The notes under the pieces are model-generated. The model made no database searches. It had not been told where the DNA came from and was given only the letters and a program-made list of their open reading frames with translations. Shown one piece after another: positions 1-7,241 of a stretch of 7,241 bases of DNA. The stretch covers positions 1 through 7,241 of the forward strand of contig JARIBR010000059.1 of NCBI GenBank assembly GCA_029258695.1, read 5' to 3'. The translations under genes and the position numbers were made by a program. This DNA is from Quadrisphaera sp. GTDB taxonomy: Bacteria > Actinomycetota > Actinomycetes > Actinomycetales > Quadrisphaeraceae. Numbering within the stretch: position 1 is the stretch's first letter; the number at the start of each line of letters is the position of its first letter.

Positions 1-1388
<1,388 letters not shown>

Positions 1389-1392
<4 letters not shown>

Positions 1393-3458
1393 CGGTCACC
1401 GCCTCGCGGCTCGTCGCCGGTGCGCTCGTCGCCGGTGCGCTCGTCCCCGGCGGGCTCCCCGCGGACGCTCTCGGGGTTGGTCGACTCCTCACGGTCCCAG
1501 ATGGGGGTCATCCCCCGGGCGTACTGGATCGCGTCGTTGGACAGGCCCGCGGTGACCATGGGCCACACCATCGCGTCACGGTGCACGACGAAGTCGACGA
1601 CGACGGGGCGGTCGGTGACGGCCATCGCCGCCTCGATCGTGGCGTCGAGGTCCTCGGGGCGCTCGCAACGCAGGCCGACGCAGCCGTAGGCGTCGGCAAG
1701 CTTGACGAAGTCGGGGATCCGCGAGCCCATCGCCACCGCGGCCCCGGTGTGCAGGTCGGTGTTGGAGTAGCGGCCCTCGTAGAACAGCGTCTGCCACTGG
1801 CGGACCATGCCGAGCGAGGAGTTGTTGATGACCGCGACCTTGATGGGGATGCCGTTCAGGGCGCAGGTGGCGAGCTCCTGGTTGGTCATCTGGAAGCAGC
1901 CGTCGCCGTCGATGGCCCACACCGTCGAGCCGGGCACGCCGACCTGGGCACCCATCGCCGCGGGCACGGCGTACCCCATGGTCCCGAGCCCGCCGGAGTT
2001 CAACCACGTCCCGGGCTTCTCGTACCTGATGAACTGCGCCGCCCACATCTGGTGCTGCCCGACGCCGGACGTGAAGATCGTGTCGGGGCCGCTCAGCTCG
2101 CCGATCCGCTCGATGACGTGCTGGGGCGAGAGCGACCCGTCCTCCGGCTCGTCGTACCCGAGCGGGTAGGTCCGGCGCAGCTGGTCGAGCTGGCGCCACC
2201 AGGCGCCGACGTCTGCGCGGTTGCCCGCGTCGTGCTCGGCACGCAGCGCCGGGACCAGCGCGGTGATGGTGTCACGGGCGTCGCCGACGATCGGCACGTC
2301 CGCCCGGCGGTTCTTGCTGATCTCCGCAGGGTCGATGTCGGCGTGGATCACCGCGGCGTCCGGCGCGAAGGAGCTGAGCAGGCCCGTCACGCGGTCGTCG
2401 AAGCGCGCACCGAGGCAGATGAGCAGATCCGACTTCTGCAGCGCGGTCACCGCGGCGACCGTGCCGTGCATCCCCGGCATGCCGAGGTGGTTCGGGTGGC
2501 TGTCCGGCAGGGCCCCGCGCGCCATGAGCGTGGTGACGACGGGGGCGTTCGAGACCTCGACCAGCGCGGTGAGCGCGTCGGAGGCCCCGGAGCGGATCAC
2601 CCCGCCCCCGACGTAGAGGACCGGGCGCTGTGCGGCGGCGATGAGCTTCGCGGCCTCGCGCACCTGGCGCGCGTGGGGCTTGGTGGTCGGCTTGTACCCG
2701 TCGAGGTCGAACGTCGGCGGCCACGAGAACGTCGTCGTGGCCTGCTGCGCGTCCTTGGTGACGTCCACCAGGACCGGCCCGGGGCGCCCGGAGGCGGCGA
2801 GGTGGAACGCCTCGGCGATGACCCGCGGGATGTCGTCCGGGTTGGTGACGAGGTAGTTGTGCTTGGTGATCGGCATGGTGATGCCGACGATGTCCGCCTC
2901 CTGGAAGGCGTCGGTGCCGATCGCGGCGCTGCCGACCTGACCGGTGATGGCCACCAGGGGCACGGAGTCCATGTGGGCGTCGGCGATGGCGGTGACGAGG
3001 TTCGTCGCCCCGGGGCCGGACGTGGCGATGCACACCCCCACGCGCCCCGTCGCCGAGGCGTAGCCCTGGGCGGCGTGCCCGGCGCCCTGCTCGTGGCGCA
3101 CGAGGATGTGGCGCACGCTCGGGCTGTCGAGCAGGGGGTCGTACGTGGGGAGGATCGCCCCGCCGGGCAGGCCGAAGACGACGTCGACACCCATCGCCTC
3201 CAGGGAGCGGACGATCGACGCCGCCCCCGTCATCGTCTCGCGCTGGCCGGCTCGCGGCGAGGGGGTCTGGGACTCCCGGGCGTGCGCCCCGGTCACGGGG
3301 GACGACGCGCTCGCGGTGGGCGTCGGCCCGGGGACCAGCCGGTCGGGGCTGACGTGCTTGCTGGAGCGTGCGGCCTTCGTCGACGGTGCGGCCCCGGTCG
3401 GCACGGCGCCACCGTCGGCTGCTGGCGCGGTGGTGGTCGCGCTGGTCGTAGCGGTCAT
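1389..3458 (-). CDS. ilvB: Acetohydroxyacid synthase large (catalytic) subunit
   Basis: Thiamine-diphosphate enzyme that condenses two pyruvates to acetolactate, or pyruvate and 2-oxobutyrate to acetohydroxybutyrate, the first committed step of branched-chain amino acid synthesis. The protein has 689 residues, against about 600-620 for typical relatives. The core begins near residue 77 ([25 protein letters not shown]). Catalytic Glu123 sits in [10 protein letters not shown]. An FAD-binding central domain follows ([18 protein letters not shown] [19 protein letters not shown]). The ThDP/Mg motif runs from GDG (518-520) to NN (545-546), then SLGMVRQWQ with Trp555 at the herbicide site. Extra sequence is at both ends: about 75 Ala/Thr/Ser/Pro-rich N-terminal residues and a C-terminal charged tail (about 655-689) with GDERT repeats. 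ATG 3458 is chosen because AGGAGG lies five bases upstream; Met76 is a weaker alternative. It leads the operon and overlaps ilvN by 4 nt. Confidence 0.96.
1410..1454. repeat. 15-bp tandem repeat in the ilvB 3' end
   Basis: Two perfect copies of CTCGTCGCCGGTGCG (1410-1424 and 1425-1439) are followed by a degenerate third copy at 1440-1454. On the coding strand they encode the [10 protein letters not shown] part of the IlvB tail. The unit is a multiple of three, so copy-number change keeps the frame. It lies immediately before the ilvB stop and the ilvN start. Confidence 0.85.
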
Positions 3459-3657
3459 GAGCTCCTCCTGCGGACCCCACGACGCAGCCGTGGGAGGGGA
3501 TGGACGGTCATCGCGCCTCGGCGGGCTCCCGCAGGGGCGGGTGGGCGGCAGGTGGTGCCGCACCGCGTCGACGCGTCCTGTGCCCCGCGGGTGGTGGGGC
3601 CTGTCGGAACCAGGCGGACCGGGAGCGAGGGCGCGTGAGCCCTTCGTCCTGACCGCC
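3459..3657 (-). promoter_or_regulatory. Long structured 5' leader of ilvBNC
   Basis: About 200 nt separate the predicted transcription start (near 3657) from the ilvB ATG. Possible RNA hairpins read on the minus strand are: GCCCC/GGGGC with a 9-nt loop (3582-3600); the palindrome CGCGTCGACGCG (3564-3575); a perfect 6-bp GCGGCA/TGCCGC stem with a 5-nt loop (3545-3561); and CCCAC/GTGGG with a 9-nt loop (about 3475-3493), just before the ribosome binding site. An 18-codon open frame, [18 protein letters not shown], runs from ATG 3511 to a TGA at 3455 that overlaps the ilvB start as ATGA. Actinobacterial ilvB operons are known to use leader attenuation. However, I find no run of Leu/Ile/Val codons and no U-tract, so attenuation here is only a possibility. 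Confidence 0.45.
3464..3469 (-). promoter_or_regulatory. Ribosome binding site deciding the ilvB start
   Basis: A perfect AGGAGG on the minus strand, five bases before ATG 3458. It supports this start over the much longer open frame reaching 3968 and over the internal Met76, and therefore implies that the long N-terminal extension of IlvB is translated. Confidence 0.85.
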
Positions 3658-3663
3658 GGGAGC

Positions 3664-3692
3664 ATCCTAACCGCACCGCGCTCCCCCCGATC
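3664..3692 (-). promoter_or_regulatory. Candidate ilvBNC promoter
   Basis: TAGGAT at 3669-3664 on the minus strand matches the actinobacterial TANNNT -10 consensus and is one of the few A/T-rich hexamers in the region. No good TTGACA is present; the nearest candidate is a TCGATC/CGATCG stretch 18-19 bases upstream (about 3688-3694). A start about 7 nt downstream would give a leader of roughly 200 nt. This is predicted from sequence only. Confidence 0.45.
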
Positions 3693-3707
3693 GACGGTGC
3701 GAGCGCC

Positions 3708-3733
3708 GGCGGCCTCCCAGCGCTGGGGCCGCC
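3708..3733. promoter_or_regulatory. Operator-like inverted repeat between ilvB and the DUF2252 gene
   Basis: A perfect 12-nt palindrome, CCCAGCGCTGGG (3716-3727), is flanked by complementary hexamers GGCGGC (3708-3713) and GCCGCC (3728-3733), with two unpaired bases on the left. It lies about 50-75 bases upstream of the predicted ilvB transcription start and 22 bases before the GTG start of the divergent gene. This position suits a dimeric regulator site serving one or both genes, or a hairpin in a plus-strand transcript. No regulator can be named. Confidence 0.45.
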
Positions 3734-3755
3734 ACGCGGGACGACGGCCTCGCGG

Positions 3756-5174
3756 GTGGGCCATGCTGCGACCGTGCACACCGCCCACACCGTCCTCGGC
3801 TCCGCCGACGGAGCCGCGTACGGATCGCTGCTCGCCCGACCGGTCCCCCGCCAGGAACGGTGGGAGACCGGCCGGGCGCTGCGCGAGCGGGTGCACCGCA
3901 CGGCGTTGGCGGGCTGGGAGCCCGCTGATGACCGCGCCGACGTCGTCGAGCAGGTCCAGCGCCTGCACGAGGGGCGCCTGGACCGCCTGGTCCCGGTCCG
4001 GGTGGCGCGCATGGTCGCCTCACCCTTCGGGTTCCTGCGCGGGGCCGCCGGGGTGATGGCCGACGACTTCGCGTCGCTGCCCTCCACGGGGATCACTCCG
4101 GTCATCTGCGGTGACGCCCACGTCGGCAACATCGGTTTCTACGGCTCGCCGTCGCGCGACCTCGTGCTCGACCTCAACGACTTCGACGAGGCCCACCCCG
4201 GCCCCTGGGAGTGGGACCTGCGCCGCCTGGCGGCCAGCATCTGGGTGGCCGGGCGCAGCAACGGGCTGAGCGAGACCGCCTGCTCCGACGCGACGGCGGC
4301 CGCGGTGCGTGCCTACCGCAAGCACGTGCGCGACCTCTCCCAGCGCCCCCTGATGGCCCGGAGCTTCGAGACGCTCGACGTCGACTCCCTCCACGACGAG
4401 GCGTCGGACCCCGCCCTCCACGCGGAGCTGGAGCGGGCGTCCGCGCGGGCGGCGAGGCGCACGTCGGACCGCGCGCTGCCCAAGCTGACCGAGCAGCGCG
4501 ACGGCCAGCGGCGCATCGCGCTCTCGCCGCCCCTGGTCACCGCGCCGGAGGACGACGAGGTGGACCTGCTGCCCGAGGCCCTCGACGGCTACCTCGCGAC
4601 GTTGCCGCCGCACTGGGCCAGGATGCTCGGCGGGTACACCCTCGTCGACATCGCCCACAAGGCGGTCGGCGTGGGCAGCGTGGGGCTGCGCGCCTACGTG
4701 GCCCTGCTGGAGGGCAGCGACCCCGACGACGTGGTCTTCCTCCAGCTGAAGCAGGCGCGGCGCTCCGTGATCGCCCCGCACGTCCACGGCGACTCCGCCT
4801 GGCACGACCACCAGGGGCGCCGCGTCGTGGAGTACCAGCAGGCCCTGCAGACCGTCTCGGACCCGCTGCTCGGGTGGGCCACGGTGGGGAAGAACCAGTA
4901 CTACGTGCGCCAGCTGCGCAACATGAAGGGCTCGGTGGCCCTCGACGGGATCAGCGCCGGCGCGCTGGAGGACTACGCGGGCATCTGCGGGCGCCTGCTG
5001 GCCAAGGGCCACGCACGCACGTCGGGGGCGTCGATGATCGCGGGCTACCTCGGCTCCTCCGACAAGGTGGAGGTGGCGCTGTGCGCCTTCGCGCGCCGCT
5101 ACGCCGACCAGACGGAGGCCGACCACGCCGCGCTCGTGCGCGCCGTGGAGCACGGGCGCCTGCCCACGGCCTGA
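3756..5174 (+). CDS. DUF2252 family protein, kinase-like motifs
   Basis: A 472-residue protein of the uncharacterised DUF2252 family; its biochemical function is unknown. Visible family motifs in order are: [14 protein letters not shown] (117-130), resembling the HGDxHxxN catalytic loop of aminoglycoside phosphotransferase-like kinases; [20 protein letters not shown] (138-157), with D142/D144 in a metal-binding position; [19 protein letters not shown] (302-320), resembling a glycine-rich loop; FLQLKQA with Lys332; RRVVEYQQ with Glu359; and [16 protein letters not shown] (378-393). No signal peptide or membrane segment is evident, so it is probably cytoplasmic. GTG 3756 gives the full family-like N-terminus; GTG 3774 (Val7) is an alternative, and neither has a clear Shine-Dalgarno. 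It is transcribed divergently from ilvB and stands alone. Family assignment is confident; kinase-like activity is inference. Confidence 0.9.
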   Translation: MGHAATVHTAHTVLGSADGAAYGSLLARPVPRQERWETGRALRERVHRTALAGWEPADDRADVVEQVQRLHEGRLDRLVPVRVARMVASPFGFLRGAAGVMADDFASLPSTGITPVICGDAHVGNIGFYGSPSRDLVLDLNDFDEAHPGPWEWDLRRLAASIWVAGRSNGLSETACSDATAAAVRAYRKHVRDLSQRPLMARSFETLDVDSLHDEASDPALHAELERASARAARRTSDRALPKLTEQRDGQRRIALSPPLVTAPEDDEVDLLPEALDGYLATLPPHWARMLGGYTLVDIAHKAVGVGSVGLRAYVALLEGSDPDDVVFLQLKQARRSVIAPHVHGDSAWHDHQGRRVVEYQQALQTVSDPLLGWATVGKNQYYVRQLRNMKGSVALDGISAGALEDYAGICGRLLAKGHARTSGASMIAGYLGSSDKVEVALCAFARRYADQTEADHAALVRAVEHGRLPTA

Positions 5175-5227
5175 GCGGGGTCGTGCTGCGCCGCGCGGCT
5201 CGACCAGCAGGTGCTCGTCGCAGCGTC

Positions 5228-5303
5228 CAGGATGCTGCAGGACCACAGGATGCTGCACCAGCCCCGGCAGATGCCCTCCCCGTGGAATTGCTGCAGCATT
5301 CCT
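5228..5303. repeat. Cluster of ATGCTGCA repeats
   Basis: CAGGATGCTGCA occurs twice as a direct repeat with an 18-nt period (5228-5239 and 5246-5257). A reversed near-copy, TGCAGCATTCCT, lies at 5292-5303. The reversed copy sits in GGAATTGCTGCAGCATTCC (5284-5302), which contains the perfect palindrome TGCTGCAGCA (5289-5298). The second direct copy and the reversed copy could pair as an 11-bp stem with one bulge. The spacing suggests protein binding sites, but no function is known. Confidence 0.6.
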
Positions 5304-5328
5304 CGCGGCACTCACCGCCGCACGAGCA

Positions 5329-5356
5329 CCCGGGCCTCGAGAGCCGGCTGCCCGGG
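5329..5356 (+). terminator. Weak candidate terminator hairpin downstream of the DUF2252 gene
   Basis: A perfect 7-bp stem, CCCGGGC (5329-5335) with GCCCGGG (5350-5356), and a 14-nt loop. It lies 155 nt downstream of the DUF2252 stop and has no T-tract. It could end that transcript, but stems of this size arise easily in such GC-rich DNA. Confidence 0.25.
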
Positions 5357-5392
5357 GCCGAGCCACCGCGGCCGACGCGGGCCGGTGACGGG

Positions 5393-5415
5393 CGCACCGC
5401 GACCGGTCGCGTGCG
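5393..5415. promoter_or_regulatory. Palindromic operator candidate upstream of the amidohydrolase
   Basis: A perfect 14-nt palindrome, CGCGACCGGTCGCG (5398-5411), can be read as part of a longer inverted repeat: CGCAC (5393-5397) pairs with GTGCG (5411-5415) around GCGACC/GGTCGC, leaving only C5398 unpaired, for 11 bp per arm. It ends 13 bases before ATG 5429, where a bound dimeric repressor (for example TetR- or GntR-type) could block transcription or translation. The regulator is not in the window. Confidence 0.45.
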
Positions 5416-5428
5416 GTAAGCACAGGTG

Positions 5429-6688
5429 ATGGACCGCACGCACCCGCCCAGCCCACCGACGCTCGCACCAGCCGCGCCCCGCACCGTCGTCCGCGCCGTG
5501 CGGCCGTGGGGCGGTGCGCTGTCGGACCTCGTGCTCGCCGACGGCGTGATCGAGGCCGTCACCGCGCACGACCCGTCGGCGACGCCGGGGGGCGAGGACG
5601 TCGACGGCGCCGGACGGCTCGCTCTGCCCGCGTTCACCGACGCCCACGTGCACCTCGACTCCACCCGCGTCGGCCTGCCGTTCAAGCCCCACACCGCCGA
5701 GCCCGGCCCGCTGTGGAACCTCATCGCGGACGACCGCGCTCACTGGCGCGACGACGGCACGGTGGCGCAGCGTGCTGGGCGCACGCTGGGCTCGGCGATC
5801 GCCCTCGGGACCACCCGGGCGCGCAGCTTCGCCCAGGTGGACGCGGACGCCCGCCTCGAGCGCCTGGAGGGGGTGCTCGCGGCGCGCGAGGAGCACGCCG
5901 CGCGAGCCAGCGTGCAGGTCGTGGCCTTTCCCCAGGCGGGGATGCTGCTCGAGCCCGGGGTGCCCGACCTGGTCGACGCAGCGATGAGCGCCGGGGCGGA
6001 CGTCGTGGGCGGCATCGACCCGTGCGCGCTGGACCGCGACCCGGCGCGCCACCTGGACGCGGTCTTCGCCATCGCCGAGCGCCACGACGCCCCCCTCGAC
6101 GTCCACCTCCACGAGCCGGGCCCGCTGGGGCTGTTCTCGGTCAGCCTGCTCCTCGAGCGGGTCCGCGCGCACGGGCTGCGCTCCCGCCTGACCCTCAGCC
6201 ACGCCTTCGCCCTCGGCGGCCCGCCCACGCCGGAGGTGGCCGGCGTCCTCGACGAGCTGGCGGCGTGGGACGTGGCGCTGACCACCGTGGCTCCCGGCAA
6301 CCGCGCCCCGCTGCCGCTGGAGGACCTGGCCTCTCGCGGCGTGCGCACCGGGCTCGGCCAGGACGGGCAGCGCGACCACTGGTCGCCCTACGGCACCACC
6401 GACATGCTCGACCGCACCTGGCAGCTGGCCTTCACGAACGGGTTGCGCCTCGACGCGAGGATCGAGCACTGCCTCGCGCTCGCGTCGGTGGGCGGTGCCA
6501 GCGTCATCGACCCCGGGGCGACCCGCCTCACCGGGACGCAGGACCGGCCGTGCCTGGGTGTCGGCGACGTGGCCGACCTCGTCCTGCTGCCCGGTGACAC
6601 CCCCACCTCAGCGGTGATGGACCGGCCGCGCGAGCGGACCGTCCTGCGCGGCGGCCACGTCGTGGCGGAGGCGGGACGGCTGCGCTGA
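5429..6688 (+). CDS. Cytosine deaminase/AtzC-like metal-dependent amidohydrolase
   Basis: A 419-residue amidohydrolase-superfamily enzyme, closest in pattern to the cytosine deaminase group that includes CodA and N-isopropylammelide hydrolase AtzC. Expected metal ligands are present: H73 and H75 in FTDAHVHLDS, H226 in DVHLHEPG and D312 in GLGQDGQRDHWSPYG. Glu229 sits where CodA has its catalytic Glu217, His258 (LSHAFAL) where CodA has His246, and Gln169 in VVAFPQAG matches the substrate-binding FPQ. The HxHExGxxGxxS spacing and VGGIDP resemble AtzC more than CodA. The residue after the metal Asp is Gly313, whereas CodA has Asp314, which contacts cytosine, so cytosine is an uncertain substrate; hydrolysis of another C-N bond is possible. 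It is probably cytoplasmic. ATG 5429 is preferred; GTG 5426 directly before it is possible, and neither has a strong Shine-Dalgarno. It appears to be a single-gene unit. Confidence 0.85.
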   Translation: MDRTHPPSPPTLAPAAPRTVVRAVRPWGGALSDLVLADGVIEAVTAHDPSATPGGEDVDGAGRLALPAFTDAHVHLDSTRVGLPFKPHTAEPGPLWNLIADDRAHWRDDGTVAQRAGRTLGSAIALGTTRARSFAQVDADARLERLEGVLAAREEHAARASVQVVAFPQAGMLLEPGVPDLVDAAMSAGADVVGGIDPCALDRDPARHLDAVFAIAERHDAPLDVHLHEPGPLGLFSVSLLLERVRAHGLRSRLTLSHAFALGGPPTPEVAGVLDELAAWDVALTTVAPGNRAPLPLEDLASRGVRTGLGQDGQRDHWSPYGTTDMLDRTWQLAFTNGLRLDARIEHCLALASVGGASVIDPGATRLTGTQDRPCLGVGDVADLVLLPGDTPTSAVMDRPRERTVLRGGHVVAEAGRLR

Positions 6689-6700
6689 GCGGCGCCGGGA

Positions 6701-6780
6701 CGGGAACCCTGCGTCCTCGACCCGGATGTGGCGTGTCGAGGACGCTGAGGGGCGTGTCCGGACGAGGACGCAGGATCCCC
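6701..6780. terminator. Convergent-gene terminator region with duplicated hairpin arm
   Basis: CCTGCGTCCTCG (6708-6719) is a perfect 12-bp inverted repeat of CGAGGACGCAGG (6763-6774). The same 5' arm (GCGTCCTCGA, 6711-6720) also pairs perfectly over 10 bp with TCGAGGACGC (6736-6745), with a 15-nt loop, so two mutually exclusive hairpins are possible. It starts 12-20 bases after the amidohydrolase stop and 30 bases beyond the methyltransferase stop on the opposite strand, so it could act in both directions. There is no T-tract, as is common in actinobacteria. Confidence 0.6.
6730..6774. repeat. Imperfect tandem duplication inside the terminator region
   Basis: GGCGTGTC followed by GAGGACGC and a GAGG/AGG end occurs at 6730-6750 and again at 6751-6774. 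The second copy carries about five extra bases after GGCGTGTC. The duplication accounts for the two alternative 3' arms of the hairpin. Confidence 0.6.
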
Positions 6781-6809
6781 GTCGCCCGGTCCTTCAGCCG
6801 CCCGGCCCG

Positions 6810-7241
6810 TCAGGCAGCCGGTCGCCGGCCGACCACGGCGGTGGTGACGACGTGCTCGACCAGCGTCTCGGACGAGCAGGACGCCAGCACCCCGCGGACC
6901 GCGGCGGCCAGCCCGCCGTCGCCGCGGTCCTCGAGCGCCCCCTCGGGCAGGGCGCTGGCCAGGTGGCCGACCACCCAGTCCGCGTCGACGCGGTGGTCGT
7001 CCTCCCAGCGGCGGACCGTGGCGTCGAGACCGAGACCGGCGAGCAGCACGGTGCGGCGCGACAGCGCCTCGGCGTCGGCCCCGCACGCGCCACCGACAGG
7101 GCCGTGGTGGCGCACGAGCGCCTGACGTACGCCCCGCTGCCACGCGGCGGCGCCCAGCCACAGCGGTGGTCCCTGGGTCACCACGGCGACCGCGCCGCCG
7201 GGGCGCACGAGCGACGCGCAGGTCGCGAGCGCGACGCCCTC
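6810..7241 (-). CDS. Class I SAM-dependent methyltransferase-like protein, C-terminal part
   Basis: The frame is open from the right edge to a TGA at 6812-6810, giving 143 visible residues; the start lies outside the window. The first visible stretch, EGVALATCASLVRPGGAVAV, matches the region after the catalytic core of Methyltransf_11-type enzymes: a helix, the LxPGG turn, then a hydrophobic strand. A WxxxVxxAL segment, a DDHRVDADWVVGHLASALP segment and a short C-terminal ending (VVGRRPAA) follow, in the arrangement usual for small-molecule SAM methyltransferases. The glycine-rich SAM-binding motif would be upstream, so the call rests on the second half only. Substrate is unknown. It converges on the amidohydrolase gene, with a 121-nt gap. 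The internal GTG at 7208 is the Val of LVRPGG and not a plausible start. Confidence 0.6.
   Translation of the reverse strand, partial: EGVALATCASLVRPGGAVAVVTQGPPLWLGAAAWQRGVRQALVRHHGPVGGACGADAEALSRRTVLLAGLGLDATVRRWEDDHRVDADWVVGHLASALPEGALEDRGDGGLAAAVRGVLASCSSETLVEHVVTTAVVGRRPAA

Larger units (their letters stand above)
5175..5428. other. Intergenic region between the DUF2252 gene and the amidohydrolase gene
   Basis: This 254-nt gap has no convincing gene; short open frames across it lack ribosome binding sites and family features. It is less GC-rich than its surroundings around 5220-5305. It contains three copies of ATGCTGCA, a 7-bp stem CCCGGGC/GCCCGGG with a 14-nt loop (5329-5356) that could terminate the upstream transcript, and a strong palindrome at 5393-5415 next to the downstream start. 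I could not identify a clear -35/-10 pair for the downstream gene. Confidence 0.6.

Noticed and set aside
1581..3638. 685-codon plus-strand open frame antisense to ilvB
   Set aside because: Its Gly/Arg/Val/Asp-rich, domain-free composition is typical of the antisense shadow of a GC-rich gene. ilvB on the other strand is certain.
3603..3663. Leader peptide starting at ATG 3663 or a Leu/Val-containing SLPVRLVPT stretch as a classical ilv attenuator peptide
   Set aside because: The ATG lies within or next to the -10 element and its frame runs into ilvB without a stop. The Leu/Val stretch has no plausible start and no nearby stop.
3459..3968. Upstream extension of the ilvB open frame to an 859-residue protein starting at 3968
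   Set aside because: The extra part crosses the predicted promoter and overlaps the DUF2252 gene, has no family similarity, and the perfect AGGAGG before ATG 3458 marks the real start.
5099..5429. Small open frames on both strands across the intergenic region (70 and 72 codons)
   Set aside because: Their Met and Cys repeats simply reflect the ATGCTGCA DNA repeats. No ribosome binding site or conserved feature is visible, and they overlap neighbouring genes.
4020..5468. 482-codon minus-strand open frame antisense to the DUF2252 gene
   Set aside because: Low-complexity shadow translation with no recognisable domain. The plus-strand frame carries all DUF2252 motifs.
6733..7125. 130-codon plus-strand open frame over the methyltransferase-like gene
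   Set aside because: Ser/Arg/Pro-rich shadow composition; the opposite strand gives a sensible methyltransferase C-terminus.

Overview
The window is very GC-rich chromosomal DNA (G/C in nearly every third codon position, several GTG starts, a TANNNT-type -10 element). It looks like a high-GC actinomycete. The acetohydroxyacid synthase resembles mycobacterial and streptomycete IlvB along its whole core. I cannot name a genus from the sequence alone.

Layout. From 1 to about 3660 the minus strand carries a branched-chain amino acid operon in the order ilvB-ilvN-ilvC. ilvB (1389-3458) and ilvN (886-1392) overlap by 4 nt (GTGA). ilvC (1-797) follows after an 88-nt gap and runs off the left edge after 265 codons, about three quarters of a class I enzyme. 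Together they encode the large and small subunits of acetohydroxyacid synthase and ketol-acid reductoisomerase, the first two steps of valine, isoleucine and leucine synthesis. A likely promoter lies near 3664-3669 and gives a GC-rich leader of about 200 nt with several possible hairpins. An 18-codon open frame in that leader ends on the ilvB start codon.

Divergently on the plus strand is a DUF2252 protein (3756-5174), whose motifs look kinase-like but in permuted order. A 254-nt gap with short repeats and a strong palindrome precedes a plus-strand amidohydrolase of the cytosine deaminase/AtzC type (5429-6688). A convergent gap (6689-6809) holds a strong inverted repeat whose 3' arm is duplicated, probably the terminator region. 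At the right edge is the C-terminal part of a minus-strand class I SAM methyltransferase-like protein (6810-7241).

How the genes relate. Only the ilv genes form an obvious functional unit. The DUF2252 protein and the amidohydrolase share a strand but have separate upstream regions and no evident shared pathway. I see no tRNA, rRNA, CRISPR array, transposase, phage gene or defence system. The least explained parts are the non-coding elements: a 26-nt inverted repeat between ilvB and the DUF2252 gene, a G-quadruplex motif between ilvN and ilvC, the palindrome just before the amidohydrolase start, and the duplicated-arm hairpin downstream of it.
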